From CAYWWY01 sp964462525 (GTDB lineage: Bacteria; Thermotogota; Thermotogae; MWEM01), in contig CAYWWY010000002.1 in the NCBI GenBank assembly GCA_964462525.1, positions 186,001 to 250,000 of the forward strand: a DNA stretch of 64,000 bases, written 5' to 3'. The translations under genes were made by a program, and so were the position numbers. The notes below the pieces were generated by a model. That model was not told the DNA's origin and searched no databases. It worked only from the letters and a program-made list of their open reading frames with translations. Of this stretch, positions 24,695 through 34,273 are shown one piece after another; the first letter of the stretch is position 1, and each line of letters starts with the position of its first letter.

Positions 24695-25927
24695 TTGGGC
24701 AGAGTTGCCATTACAGGTCTCGGAACGATTAATCCGATTGCGTTGACCCTTAATGAGTATGAAATGGCTCTGAAAGAATTGCGTGTAGGCATCCAACGAA
24801 TCACGAAATACGATCCAGTCAATGAGATCGTCCAGATTGCGGCAGAAGTAAGAGGGTTTGAAGCAACGGAATATATGGAGAAAAAGAAAGCCAAGCGGTA
24901 TGATCCTGTGATCAAATATGCCATTGCGGCATCCAAAATGGCGCTCGAGGATTCAGGACTCGATATGCAAGGGAGTTGGAAGACCCAAGCTGCTGTCACA
25001 GTTTCATCCGGGATTGGCGGTATCCATACGATGATGGCTGAATTCGATTCGTTTCAGAAATTCGGTTCCCGGTACACTTCTCCCTTTTTGATCCCCATGA
25101 TGATCCCAGATATGTCGGCAGGCGCGGTGGCGATGGAGTTTGGATTACAAGGTCCGAACTTTGCAACGATCAGTGCGTGCGCAACTTCTTTGCACTCCAT
25201 CATCATAACCGCCATGATGATTCGGCATGGATACATCCAAGTCGGGATCTGTGGCGGAGCGGAAGCGGTCATTTCTCCTCTTCCTATTGCCGCTTTTGCC
25301 AACATGATGGCTCTTTCCCGGAACAACGAAGACCCTGCGCATGCCTCTCGGCCATTCGATCAAGAACGGGACGGGTTTGTCATGGGCGAAGGTGCTGGAG
25401 TGTTGGTGCTGGAGGACCTTTCACACGCCCTAAACCGAAAGGCCCGGATCTATGGGTTTATTGACGGATTTGGAATGAGCGGCGACGCCTATGACTTTAG
25501 CGCAATCGAACCGGGTGGGGAGACAGTAGCACGAGCGATGAACCATGCCATTGCCATGGCTGGTGTCGCAAAAGAAGATATCGATCTGGTCAATTGCCAC
25601 GCCACCAGTACCCCAAGAGGCGACAAATCGGAACTGATCGCGTTACAAAACCTCTACAGCAGATCAAGCAAAAGACCTGCCCTGCAATCGACAAAAGCCA
25701 TGATTGGCCATGGGCTGGGAGCAGCTGGCGCGAATGAAGTCATTGCTTGCATCCTGCAAACTCAAAGAGGGTTTGTTCACGGAACCGCGAATCTATGCAA
25801 TCCGGACCCGCAAGCGGAAGGGTTTTGGATTCCGACACAAACGATAGAAAAGCCCATCCGTTTTGTCTTGAAAAACTCTCTGGGTTTTGGTGGTCACAAT
25901 GCCAGCATCCTTCTCTCGAAGGATTGA
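24695..25927 (+). CDS. fabF: 3-oxoacyl-[acyl-carrier-protein] synthase II
   Basis: It condenses malonyl-ACP with acyl-ACP in fatty-acid elongation. The 410-residue protein has the Cys-His-His triad: the cysteine in SACATSLHS, His in CHATSTPRGDKSE and His in MIGHGLGAAGANEV. TTG 24695 lies 9 bases after GGAGGTGAAT and gives the typical MGRVAITGLG start. fabZ follows 6 bases downstream. ACP, FabD and FabG are not in the window. Confidence 0.94.
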   Translation: MGRVAITGLGTINPIALTLNEYEMALKELRVGIQRITKYDPVNEIVQIAAEVRGFEATEYMEKKKAKRYDPVIKYAIAASKMALEDSGLDMQGSWKTQAAVTVSSGIGGIHTMMAEFDSFQKFGSRYTSPFLIPMMIPDMSAGAVAMEFGLQGPNFATISACATSLHSIIITAMMIRHGYIQVGICGGAEAVISPLPIAAFANMMALSRNNEDPAHASRPFDQERDGFVMGEGAGVLVLEDLSHALNRKARIYGFIDGFGMSGDAYDFSAIEPGGETVARAMNHAIAMAGVAKEDIDLVNCHATSTPRGDKSELIALQNLYSRSSKRPALQSTKAMIGHGLGAAGANEVIACILQTQRGFVHGTANLCNPDPQAEGFWIPTQTIEKPIRFVLKNSLGFGGHNASILLSKD

Positions 25928-25932
25928 ACGGA

Positions 25933-26379
25933 ATGGAAAGCAAAGAAATCCTTCAGATCGCTCCTCATAAATATCCCATGCTTCTTGTTGATCGGATCAT
26001 TGAATGTACCGAAACATTCGTCCGAGCAATCAAAAACGTCTCGATCAACGAACCGTTTTTTCAAGGGCATTTTCCTTCGCATCCGATATATCCGGGCATC
26101 ATGCAAGTCGAAGGGATTGCGCAATCGGCTGGTCTTCTACTCCGCCAGTATTTCCCCGATCCCTCCTCCAATATCCCCCTATTCATGAAAATCGAAGAAT
26201 CCGTTTTCTTAAAAGCGGTCCGCCCTGGAGTCCAAATGATTTACGAAGTGTGGCTTACGCAACGATTGGGAGGTGTTTTCAAACTAAAAGGCAAGGTAAT
26301 TGTCAATGGGATTGTTTGCACCAAAACGAAGATTATGGTGGGATGCGTTCCAGCCATCCATGAAAAAGAGACCATATGA
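25933..26379 (+). CDS. fabZ: 3-hydroxyacyl-[acyl-carrier-protein] dehydratase
   Basis: It dehydrates 3-hydroxyacyl-ACP to trans-2-enoyl-ACP. The 148-residue hot-dog fold protein has the catalytic His in FFQGHFPSHPIYPG and the catalytic Glu in QVEGIAQSAG, plus the N-terminal HKYPMLLVDRI. ATG 25933 gives the canonical N-terminus. It overlaps the next gene by four bases, so the three genes are probably co-translated. Confidence 0.94.
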   Translation: MESKEILQIAPHKYPMLLVDRIIECTETFVRAIKNVSINEPFFQGHFPSHPIYPGIMQVEGIAQSAGLLLRQYFPDPSSNIPLFMKIEESVFLKAVRPGVQMIYEVWLTQRLGGVFKLKGKVIVNGIVCTKTKIMVGCVPAIHEKETI

Positions 26380-27653
26380 GCAAACCGTCTCATAATGTTC
26401 ATTCATTTCCCGAAGATACCGAGACAATCATCCATCCTGTGCAAACAAAAAAAGACAAACGAAGGTTTAGGGATTTCCCGAGCCATCTACATAAAGGACA
26501 ACTTTATTGGGTCCCTATGCTCCGAAGCATGGAAGCAAAGGTGATACTCAAAGAAGACTCACCTGTCTTAAAGGGAGGACCCCACCAGTTCTTCCTCGCT
26601 CTGAAAAACAACCAATGTGTAGGCCGAATATGCGTTGGGATTGACAAACTGATGAATCAGCAAAAAGGGCAGCGACACGCCCATTTTTTCTTTTTCGACT
26701 GCATAGATGACCGGTCTGTTGCTCGAAAACTGCTTGGCTCTGCTGAGGAGTGGGCCCTTCAGCAAGGGATGGATATGATCAAAGGACCGATTTCGTTTAC
26801 CAACGGCGATGATTTTCGTGGAATGCTTTTAGAAGGGTTTGATCGAATCCCACCCCTTTTTTTGGCCTGGAATCCTCCCTACTATCCTCATTTGATGGAA
26901 GGATACGAGCCAATGTTCAATTACTCCGCCTTTGAATATGATCTTCAAAAACCGATCTCGCAGGATCATGAACAATACATAGAGCGAGTTCTGGAACACT
27001 ATGGATCCTTCGAACCGGAACAGGTGCGAAAGATGAGCACGCAAGAAAAGATTCAACGCCTGTTTCCTGTCGCCTTTGACCGTTTTGGGTATTCAATGGA
27101 ATCTCCTGATTTTTCGAACATACCCAAAGTGGCTGAAGATTTGAAGTTCCTGTTGAATGAAGCCAATCAAGATTTACAGGAAGACCTCCGCCAATTCACG
27201 CTTGAAGACTGCATTGAAATCATCAAAGAGTTCAAGAAGATGCTGGATCCCTCTTTAGTGGTTTTTTGCGTCTATGGAGGAAAAAAAGTCGGATTAGCGG
27301 TATGCATTCCCAATTTCAATCCGATCATTCAACGCATTCATGGGAAACTCCTTCCTTTTGGGTGGATCCGATTCCTAAGAGAAAAGAACCGAATGAAAAA
27401 CGCCCGTGGGATAATTTTCTACATTAACAAAGAGCACTTTCAACGAGGCATTTCTGCATTAATGATCTTGAAACTCCACCAAAACTTAACCCGTATGGGC
27501 TTCCGCTCAGTGGAATTCGCGACCATTGAAGAGAAAAACGCTTCCATGATGATGAATATCCGGTATTTGGGTCTTACAGCTTCTCGGAAGTATGTTGTCT
27601 ATGGAAAAGGTCTTTGCGAACGCAGATCGAATCCCATGGCAAATATGCTATAA
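26376..27653 (+). CDS. Conserved GNAT-superfamily-like protein
   Basis: A 425-residue protein of a widespread bacterial family distantly related to GCN5 N-acyltransferases; its substrate is unknown. Recognisable stretches are RFRDFPSHLHKGQLYWVP near residue 30, FFFFDCIDDR near 105, and GPISFTNGDDFRGML then AWNPPYYPHLMEGY mid-protein. A second half includes SLVVFCVYGGKKVGLAV and the C-terminal acyltransferase-like repeats. It overlaps fabZ, so an acyl-ACP donor is a reasonable but unproven guess. Confidence 0.65.
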   Translation: MSKPSHNVHSFPEDTETIIHPVQTKKDKRRFRDFPSHLHKGQLYWVPMLRSMEAKVILKEDSPVLKGGPHQFFLALKNNQCVGRICVGIDKLMNQQKGQRHAHFFFFDCIDDRSVARKLLGSAEEWALQQGMDMIKGPISFTNGDDFRGMLLEGFDRIPPLFLAWNPPYYPHLMEGYEPMFNYSAFEYDLQKPISQDHEQYIERVLEHYGSFEPEQVRKMSTQEKIQRLFPVAFDRFGYSMESPDFSNIPKVAEDLKFLLNEANQDLQEDLRQFTLEDCIEIIKEFKKMLDPSLVVFCVYGGKKVGLAVCIPNFNPIIQRIHGKLLPFGWIRFLREKNRMKNARGIIFYINKEHFQRGISALMILKLHQNLTRMGFRSVEFATIEEKNASMMMNIRYLGLTASRKYVVYGKGLCERRSNPMANML

Positions 27654-27654
27654 T
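27646..27654 (+). promoter_or_regulatory. Extended -10 promoter before the YgeW-type gene
   Basis: TGCTATAAT lies across the end of the upstream coding region, 47 bases before ATG 27701. No matching -35 is evident. It suggests the carbamoyltransferase gene can be expressed independently. Confidence 0.45.
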
Positions 27655-27700
27655 CCATTTGAGTCAGTCCTTTATCAATTCCAACAAAGGGGGGAAACCT

Positions 27701-28690
27701 ATGGCAATTGAATTTCGCAATCGGCACTTTATAACAACCCAGGATTACTCTGTCGAAGAATTGGCAATGATGCTGGACCTTTCTTTCGATATGAAAAAAA
27801 AGTTTGCTCTGAGTGAGTCAACCCGCTATTTGCCAGATAAGACGCTGTTTATGATCTTCTTTGACGAATCAACACGAACCCGGAACTCCATGGAAGCGGG
27901 TATGACTCAACTGGGGGGGCATGCCCATTTTTTGGCTCCTTTGCATATGCAAATTTCCCATGGAGAGACCCCTAAAGACACCGCTATGGTCTTAAGCCGA
28001 ATGGGACATGGCATTTCGATCCGACACTGCAAACATGGATTTGGCAACTCCTATCTGCGCGGTGTCGCTGAATGGTCGAAAGTGCCTGTGTTCAACCTTC
28101 AAGATGATGTCTACCATCCGTTCCAGGTCATGGCTGACATGATGACCATTCAAGAGCAGTTCGGGAAAGATCCCCGAGGCCTGAAAGTAGTCGTGTCTTG
28201 GGCATACGCGGAATCTCACCTCAAACCACTTTCAGTTCCTCAATCTCAGGTTCTCATGTTCCCTCGATTTGGGATGAATGTCACCCTTGCTTATCCCAAA
28301 GGGTTCGACTTAATGCCCGAAATTATGGATCAGGCGCGTGAGAATGCACGCAATACAGGAACGAAGCTTGAAGTGGTCCATGAAATGGAAGAAGCCTTCC
28401 GTGACGCCGATGTCATCATTGCGAAAAACTGGGGCGGTTTCTATGTCGGATCGACTGAACAGGAAATCCGGGAAAAACAAGCAGAGCACAAGGATTGGAT
28501 TTGTGATCGGAAAAAGATGGATTTGGCCCGCAGTCGAGCCGTTTATATGCATGCCCTGCCAGCGGATCGGAATAAGGAAGTCACCGATGAAATCATTGAT
28601 GGAAAATGGTCTGTCGTGTATGATGAAGCCGAAAACCGCCTCCACACAGCAAAAGCCATAATGGCCCTAACAATGGGGGGGCGTCCTTGA
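27701..28690 (+). CDS. YgeW-type knotted carbamoyltransferase
   Basis: A 329-residue member of the ornithine/aspartate carbamoyltransferase superfamily. The carbamoyl-phosphate motif STRTR is at residues 57-61 and HALPADR near the C-terminus is intact. Mid-protein, the stretch SWAYAESHLKPLSVPQ and AQHKDW-like AEHKDWIC resemble E. coli YgeW closely, in particular the knot-region KPLSVPQ, rather than anabolic OTC. YgeW-like enzymes act in purine/hydantoin-derived ureido compound breakdown, with phosphorolysis giving carbamoyl phosphate. The hydantoinase gene overlaps downstream, which fits. ATG 27701 follows AAAGGGGGGAAA. It could alternatively be an unusual transcarbamylase of arginine metabolism. 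Confidence 0.75.
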   Translation: MAIEFRNRHFITTQDYSVEELAMMLDLSFDMKKKFALSESTRYLPDKTLFMIFFDESTRTRNSMEAGMTQLGGHAHFLAPLHMQISHGETPKDTAMVLSRMGHGISIRHCKHGFGNSYLRGVAEWSKVPVFNLQDDVYHPFQVMADMMTIQEQFGKDPRGLKVVVSWAYAESHLKPLSVPQSQVLMFPRFGMNVTLAYPKGFDLMPEIMDQARENARNTGTKLEVVHEMEEAFRDADVIIAKNWGGFYVGSTEQEIREKQAEHKDWICDRKKMDLARSRAVYMHALPADRNKEVTDEIIDGKWSVVYDEAENRLHTAKAIMALTMGGRP

Positions 28691-30057
28691 CCGAAAAGGC
28701 TCCCGACTCTGGAGTCATCCGAAATGGAGCCATATGGATTGGGGCTCGGATTTTTCTGGTTGACATGCAAATCACCGGTAATACCATCACTTCAATCCAG
28801 CGGACCGGATTGATCAAACAGAATTCTGGGTGGAAGTACGATGCTCAGGGACAAACGATTCTCCCTGGGCTTATTGATCCTCATGTTCATATGCAGCTCG
28901 ATGTAGGTTCACATATCTCTGCAGATACATTTGCTTCTGGTAGCCGCGCTGCTGCATTCGGGGGCATCACTCTGTTGATGGATTTTACCGATGTGGTCAC
29001 GGAGGGGGAGGATCAGCTTTTCTTCTTCCTGCAACGCAGAAGGAAGGAAACAGCCGATTCCGTACTTCCGATTGCTCTTCACCTAACTGTTGCTGAACCC
29101 AAGATTTCTCCAGAGCGGTTGGTGGAAATTGCTATACAGGAGGGAATCAAAGGGATCAAAGTCTTTACGACATACAAAGATTCGGGTCGGATGACCGGAA
29201 CCGGTTACCTGCACGAGCTTCTGAGAGCAGCAGCCAGAAAGAATCGGCTTGTATTGGTTCATGCGGAAAATGACGACTTGATCTCTTATCAAGGAAAGAA
29301 GATGGAAGGCGCGCTTGTTCCCGTTTCAAAACTTCCTTTTGTTCGCCCTTCGATCTCTGAGTCCGTTGAGGTCATGAAAATCGCCCACTTGGTAGAAAAA
29401 ACGGAAGCAAGTGTATATTTCGTCCATATTTCCAGCGGAGCGACTGTCGAAGAACTGCACCGAAAATATGGACATTTGCTTGGACGGAGAATTTTTGTTG
29501 AAACATGTCCCCAATACCTCCAGTTGGATCAAGATGCATACCAAACCGGAAGGGGATTTTTATACGCTATATGCCCACCCTTACGAACGGTGGAGGATCA
29601 GAATCTATTATTGAAGCATCTCGCAGAAAAGCGAGTCCATACGGTTGGAACGGATCACTGTCCCTTTCTCTTCGAAGAAAAAGAAAAAGGGGCCTCAGAT
29701 CTTTCCAAAATGGTCTATGGGATTTCAGGCGTAGAACTAAGCTTCTCTCTCGTTTTTAACCGACTCAAACCGATGCTAAAAGATGAAACGCTGGATCGGT
29801 GTTCCAAAGTCTTTTCTTCCCAAACAGCCAAAATTTTCGGTCTTTACCCCCTCCGAGGAAAAATCACCCCAGGCGCACCAGCCAACCTGACCTTTTTCGA
29901 TCCAGCAAAGAAATGGACCGTCCATTCAAAGGAGTTGCGCATGAATACCGATTACTCGCCATATGAAGGCTTTGAATTGGAGGGGAAAGTGGTCAGCACC
30001 ATGGTGGACGGCCGATTTTTGGTACAAAATGAGCAGTGGGTGGGTGGGAGAGCATGA
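28687..30057 (+). CDS. Dihydropyrimidinase/hydantoinase-family amidohydrolase
   Basis: A cyclic-amide hydrolase of the dihydropyrimidinase (D-hydantoinase, HyuA/YgeZ) family, 456 residues. Metal-binding features are the PHVHM motif near residue 65, the carboxylated lysine in GIKVFTTYK, His in HAEN and HISSG, and the Asp in GTDHCPF. TTG 28687 overlaps the upstream stop (TTGA), and the stop overlaps the next ATG, so it is tightly coupled with both neighbours. Together with YgeW it suggests opening of a hydantoin-type ring followed by carbamoyl recovery. Actual substrate is not known. Confidence 0.88.
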   Translation: MTEKAPDSGVIRNGAIWIGARIFLVDMQITGNTITSIQRTGLIKQNSGWKYDAQGQTILPGLIDPHVHMQLDVGSHISADTFASGSRAAAFGGITLLMDFTDVVTEGEDQLFFFLQRRRKETADSVLPIALHLTVAEPKISPERLVEIAIQEGIKGIKVFTTYKDSGRMTGTGYLHELLRAAARKNRLVLVHAENDDLISYQGKKMEGALVPVSKLPFVRPSISESVEVMKIAHLVEKTEASVYFVHISSGATVEELHRKYGHLLGRRIFVETCPQYLQLDQDAYQTGRGFLYAICPPLRTVEDQNLLLKHLAEKRVHTVGTDHCPFLFEEKEKGASDLSKMVYGISGVELSFSLVFNRLKPMLKDETLDRCSKVFSSQTAKIFGLYPLRGKITPGAPANLTFFDPAKKWTVHSKELRMNTDYSPYEGFELEGKVVSTMVDGRFLVQNEQWVGGRA

Positions 30058-30593
30058 CCGATCAATATCGCAACCTCATAGAGAAATATCCGGAGTTAAC
30101 CCTTTCCTTGGGTGATGAACCCCGAAAAACCCCATTCTTTCGACCTTCTTTCGACCAGATGTATATGGCGATTGCATTAATCGTAGGAAAGCGCAGCACA
30201 TGTTTACGCGGACAAATCGGAGCGGTTATCTGCAAAGACACCCGGATCATTTCGATCGGGTATAATGGCGCGCCTTCCGGTATGGCCCAATGTAATCAAG
30301 AAGGATGCATCATTGATACCCAACGCGGGGGGTGTATTCGCACCATTCATGCCGAACAAAATGCGATCGCCTATGCGTGTCGGATCGGAATCCCGATGGA
30401 ACGCGCCACCCTTTACGTGACCCTGAGTCCCTGCATCGATTGTGCCAAACTAATTATCGCATCGGGTATCAAACGGGTTGTCTATTACGAAGCCTATCGC
30501 AAAGGATACGCGATCGATTTCCTCATCCAGTCTGGAGTTCAAGTGGAACACCTTCCTTTCGGGATTCAGGAAATGATCTCCCAATTCCCTTAG
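30054..30593 (+). CDS. dCMP deaminase (ComEB family)
   Basis: It converts dCMP to dUMP for dTTP synthesis. The 179-residue protein has the zinc deaminase motifs HAEQNAIA and PCIDCAKL. Extra Cys residues in QCNQEGCIID and RGGCIRT probably bind the second zinc known in dCMP deaminases. The start overlaps the hydantoinase stop (ATGA at 30054). A role in the upstream ring-cleavage pathway is unlikely; it is probably just co-transcribed. Confidence 0.9.
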   Translation: MTDQYRNLIEKYPELTLSLGDEPRKTPFFRPSFDQMYMAIALIVGKRSTCLRGQIGAVICKDTRIISIGYNGAPSGMAQCNQEGCIIDTQRGGCIRTIHAEQNAIAYACRIGIPMERATLYVTLSPCIDCAKLIIASGIKRVVYYEAYRKGYAIDFLIQSGVQVEHLPFGIQEMISQFP

Positions 30594-30607
30594 AGCAGGT
30601 GGTTCAT

Positions 30608-31834
30608 ATGATTCAGGAACGGAATCAAACATGGTATATAGAAGACGCGCGTGCGCATGACATTGCGGACGAGTATGGCACCCCAACGTACATATACAGC
30701 AAGCGCGCCATCCAAGAAAACATCCGAAAAGTAAAACTGGTATTTGGAGATGTTCCTACTCAAATCGGATTTGCATGCAAAGCCAACGATAATATCCACC
30801 TGATGAATCTTATGGTGCAAGAGGGTTGTTCGCTTGATGTAGTAGGGCGCTGCGAATATCTTCTGGCACGCCACGCCGGAGCTTCCCCTGATCAGATTGT
30901 CATCAACGGCAATGCGATATCTCTTTCGGACATTGCATTTTTCCTTAGAGAAGGGATCCACTCCATCAATATCGATTCTCACGAAGTTTATAGCCATGTG
31001 ATGGATATGGTTGACGTCATACAGCCATCCATACGGCCTTTGTTTTTCCTCAGGGTAAATCCGGATGTTGACCCTTTGGTCCATCCCTACGTTTCTACCG
31101 GTCTAAAAAAAAGCAAATTTGGAATCCCGTTGGCGCAAGCAGAGGAGATCCTCGATCATGATCAGTTGGGCATTATCGGCATTCACGCTCATATCGGATC
31201 CAATCTTCAGGAGGTTTCCCCCTTTGTCGAAGCACTAGACAAACTAAGCGCTTTCGCGCAATCCCACCCCAAGATCCGGCACCTCAATATGGGAGGAGGC
31301 TGGGGGATTGACTATCTGCATGACGGAACCGCATTTTCGGTCGAGAAGTATCAGAAGCAGATCCTTCCTAAATTAAGCGGATTTGAACCGCCCGTTCTTC
31401 TTGAACTGGGGAGGTTTTTGATCGCAAACGCAGGGATACTCGTCAGCAAGTGCCTTTATCATAAGAAAGGGCACAGTCGGCATTTTTTGGTATGCGATAC
31501 CAACATGGCTCATTTGATCCGTCCCGCCTTATATCAATCCTTTCACAAAATCATCCCCTTGATCTTCCATACCGACCAAAGAGAGAAAACCATTTACGAT
31601 GTGGTGGGTGGTTTGTGCGAGTCAGGAGACATACTCGCTTGGGACCGTGAATTGGCAAGGGTGGAACCCGGAGAACTGATCGCCATTCTGGATGCGGGCG
31701 CGTATGGGTTCTCGATGGCTTCGAATTACAATGCGGCCCTCCGCCCCGCAGAAGTATTGGTGGATGGCTCAAAATTCCGATGCATCCGGAACAGGGAAAC
31801 GATCGAAGACATTTTGCGATTGATGGAGGTGTGA
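30608..31834 (+). CDS. lysA: Diaminopimelate decarboxylase
   Basis: A PLP enzyme for the last step of lysine synthesis, meso-diaminopimelate to lysine. The 408-residue protein shows the PLP lysine in FACKANDN, the GIHAHIGSN motif, the phosphate-binding MGGGWGI, the active-site CESGD and GAYGFSMASNYN. ATG 30608 gives the usual N-terminus; the in-frame open stretch upstream overlaps dCMP deaminase and is not used. It lies 14 bases after dCMP deaminase. Confidence 0.94.
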   Translation: MIQERNQTWYIEDARAHDIADEYGTPTYIYSKRAIQENIRKVKLVFGDVPTQIGFACKANDNIHLMNLMVQEGCSLDVVGRCEYLLARHAGASPDQIVINGNAISLSDIAFFLREGIHSINIDSHEVYSHVMDMVDVIQPSIRPLFFLRVNPDVDPLVHPYVSTGLKKSKFGIPLAQAEEILDHDQLGIIGIHAHIGSNLQEVSPFVEALDKLSAFAQSHPKIRHLNMGGGWGIDYLHDGTAFSVEKYQKQILPKLSGFEPPVLLELGRFLIANAGILVSKCLYHKKGHSRHFLVCDTNMAHLIRPALYQSFHKIIPLIFHTDQREKTIYDVVGGLCESGDILAWDRELARVEPGELIAILDAGAYGFSMASNYNAALRPAEVLVDGSKFRCIRNRETIEDILRLMEV

Positions 31835-31836
31835 AT

Positions 31837-32862
31837 TTGGCATTATCCTTGAAAAAGATCCCAATTCCTTACGATGTTGAGCTTATATACCTCTTCGGAC
31901 AGAAAGACGTAAAACTCCGTTCTTTCCGAGAGCGATTTCAAGTGGACATCAGCGCAGTCGATGATGAAATTTGGGTACGGGGAGAAGATTCGGGACAGGT
32001 GGAATGCGCAGTTCGAATGCTTTCCGAGTTTGTGCGGATGGTTCAGTTGGGCCATGTTCCCGATGATATGGAAACAGAATACCTTCTCGACCGATACACC
32101 CAGATAGGCAAAGAATCTGGGCAATCCAACGATTCCATTCCCAAAGATGTAGGCTTTCAATCTCCCGTCCTTGGAGCCCAGAGCGCATTGCTAAAGATGG
32201 CCAAGGTCAAACCGAAAACCAAAGGCCAAGCCAAGTATTTGGAAGCAATGAAAGAATATGATATCGTTTTTTCCATCGGCCCTGCAGGTACAGGGAAAAC
32301 CTATCTTGCCGTTGCTATGGCCGTGGAGGCGTTAAAGTCCGGAAAAGCGCAGAGAATTATATTGACTCGTCCCGCCGTCGAAGCAGGAGAACGATTGGGG
32401 TTTCTGCCTGGCAGTTTAGTCGAAAAGGTGGATCCCTATCTCCGGCCTTTATATGACGCGCTCTTCGATATGATCACGCCGGAACGATTTCAATTCCTGA
32501 AAGAAAAACAGATCATCGAAATTGCTCCATTGGCTTATATGCGGGGAAGAACGTTGAATCATTCTTTCATCATTTTGGACGAAGCGCAGAACACGACCCA
32601 TCAACAAATGAAGATGTTTCTCACAAGGATCGGCTTTTACTCTAAAGCCGTCATTACAGGTGACATTACTCAAGTGGACCTTCAAAAGGGCGTGGCCTCT
32701 GGGCTGGTGGAATGCCAGTCGATTTTAAAAGGAGTCTCTGGAATATCCTTCGTTTCTCTGGGAAAACAGGATGTGATTCGCCATCCTTTGGTAAAAAGCA
32801 TTATCGATGCATACGAAAGATTTGAGGAGACGCAACCAAATGCAGAATCGACGGATGGATAA
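31837..32862 (+). CDS. PhoH-like ATPase
   Basis: A PhoH-family P-loop ATPase linked to RNA metabolism in many bacteria, 341 residues. Motifs: Walker A GPAGTGKTYLA, RPAVEAGERLGFLPG, and Walker B FIILDEAQN. The N-terminal part (about residues 1-110) has a KH-like region with FGQKDVKLRSFR. TTG 31837, 7 bases after GGAGGT, is the likely start. It lies with a 7TM-HD gene and ybeY, the usual phoH-HD-ybeY order. Confidence 0.9.
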   Translation: MALSLKKIPIPYDVELIYLFGQKDVKLRSFRERFQVDISAVDDEIWVRGEDSGQVECAVRMLSEFVRMVQLGHVPDDMETEYLLDRYTQIGKESGQSNDSIPKDVGFQSPVLGAQSALLKMAKVKPKTKGQAKYLEAMKEYDIVFSIGPAGTGKTYLAVAMAVEALKSGKAQRIILTRPAVEAGERLGFLPGSLVEKVDPYLRPLYDALFDMITPERFQFLKEKQIIEIAPLAYMRGRTLNHSFIILDEAQNTTHQQMKMFLTRIGFYSKAVITGDITQVDLQKGVASGLVECQSILKGVSGISFVSLGKQDVIRHPLVKSIIDAYERFEETQPNAESTDG

Positions 32863-34273
32863 AACGATTCCGGCTCCACAAATATTCAAGCATTTCCAAC
32901 GGTACGTTCGGATGAATTTGGAAATGTTCATCAATGCCCTATTCTTAAGCCTTGTGTCAACACTCACCTTTGGAAATCAACGGATCCTCTTCTTCCTCAT
33001 GACTTTCTTTTTTTTATTCGCAATCGAACTCTTGATTTGCGAAACCGCTATTGTCAAAAACCGATTTTTCTTGTTGCACAGAAACTACCGTATCACCTTT
33101 TATTCCGTACTCCTGTTTCAATGCACGCTAAACACCTTGGTGGGATTCTCAATGGGCCATTTGAGCGTGACCGTTTTCCTTGGGGTTGCGATGGTGGCTA
33201 TCCTTTTTGGGAAACGAGCCGGCCATGCGGCCGCCATTTTCATTGCCTTTCATGCCGGAATCCTGTTCCCCAGCAGCGCGCCGTATATTCTTTTCTTGCT
33301 CCTCACTGGTGTTGCGACAGCCAGTGTGGTTCAAGATATCAACCGTAGGATCGATCTCGCTCTGTATTCTTTTTTGCTCGGAGCGGTGAAAGGGGCTTTC
33401 TTCCTTTTATTGATGTATGCAGGATTGGAACGATTTCTCTTGATGGACCTGCTGGTTGTAAGCATTTTGCCTCCCATCTCTTCTGTTCTTGTTGTGGGGA
33501 TCTTGCCTTATGTCGAATGGGGAAGCCGGATCTATTCCAACATCGGTCTGATGGAGTTGGGCAACCTGAACCAACCCCTCTTAAAAAGCTTATTGGAGAA
33601 TGCCCCAGGTACCTATTATCATAGTTTTATGCTGGCAAACCTTTCTGAAGCAGCCGCCGAGAAAATCGGCGTGAATCCCATCTTGGCGAGGACAGGTGCG
33701 TATTTCCATGACATCGGAAAGATAAAAAAGCCGCTCTTTTTCGTTGAAAACCAAACGGATGAAAACCCGCATGATCTTTTGGCGCCCAATCTGAGTCACC
33801 TGGTTTTACAGGAGCATATCCGATATGGAGTCGAACTATGTGAAAAGTACCGCCTCCCGCTCCTTTTTCAAGACTTGGCCGCTCAGCATCATGGAACGAG
33901 GGTTCAAAAGTTCTTCTACAACAAAGCAAAAGCCGCAGATTTGTCCGTAACCGAAGAACAGTATCGATACTTAGGACCCCGTCCGAAATTTAAAGAAGCA
34001 GGAATATTGATGCTTGCCGATTCAGTCGAAGCCGCCGCCCGGAGTATTCAAAATCCAAGCATTCAAAAGATCAAGGAAGTAGTCAATGATATCATCAATG
34101 GGATCTATCTAGAAAGGCAACTGGATGATTCAGGCCTGACCTTGAAGGATATTGAAATCATCATCGAGGAATTCATTCGAGTCCTTCACAAATTCTCCCA
34201 CAAACGAATCGAATATCCCAAAGAAGAAATCGAGCTGATGATCGGTAAAAAAGGAGGCAAAGAAAATGGATGA
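32840..34273 (+). CDS. Membrane HD-domain phosphohydrolase (7TM-HD, PgpH-like)
   Basis: HD phosphohydrolases of this type hydrolyse cyclic di-AMP (PgpH) or related nucleotides. The 477-residue protein has about seven membrane helices in residues 30-230, then the cytoplasmic HD domain with HDIGK (in AYFHDIGKIKKP) and QHHGT for the second His pair. Full-length PgpH proteins have a large extracellular HDED domain at the N-terminus; here it is missing, so the protein is short. ATG 32840 is 10 bases after GAGGAG; it overlaps phoH by 23 bases and ybeY downstream by 8. Confidence 0.88.
   Translation: MQNRRMDKTIPAPQIFKHFQRYVRMNLEMFINALFLSLVSTLTFGNQRILFFLMTFFFLFAIELLICETAIVKNRFFLLHRNYRITFYSVLLFQCTLNTLVGFSMGHLSVTVFLGVAMVAILFGKRAGHAAAIFIAFHAGILFPSSAPYILFLLLTGVATASVVQDINRRIDLALYSFLLGAVKGAFFLLLMYAGLERFLLMDLLVVSILPPISSVLVVGILPYVEWGSRIYSNIGLMELGNLNQPLLKSLLENAPGTYYHSFMLANLSEAAAEKIGVNPILARTGAYFHDIGKIKKPLFFVENQTDENPHDLLAPNLSHLVLQEHIRYGVELCEKYRLPLLFQDLAAQHHGTRVQKFFYNKAKAADLSVTEEQYRYLGPRPKFKEAGILMLADSVEAAARSIQNPSIQKIKEVVNDIINGIYLERQLDDSGLTLKDIEIIIEEFIRVLHKFSHKRIEYPKEEIELMIGKKGGKENG

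Noticed and set aside
30332..30607. Earlier start for LysA
   Set aside because: The extra 92 codons overlap dCMP deaminase in another frame and do not resemble LysA.
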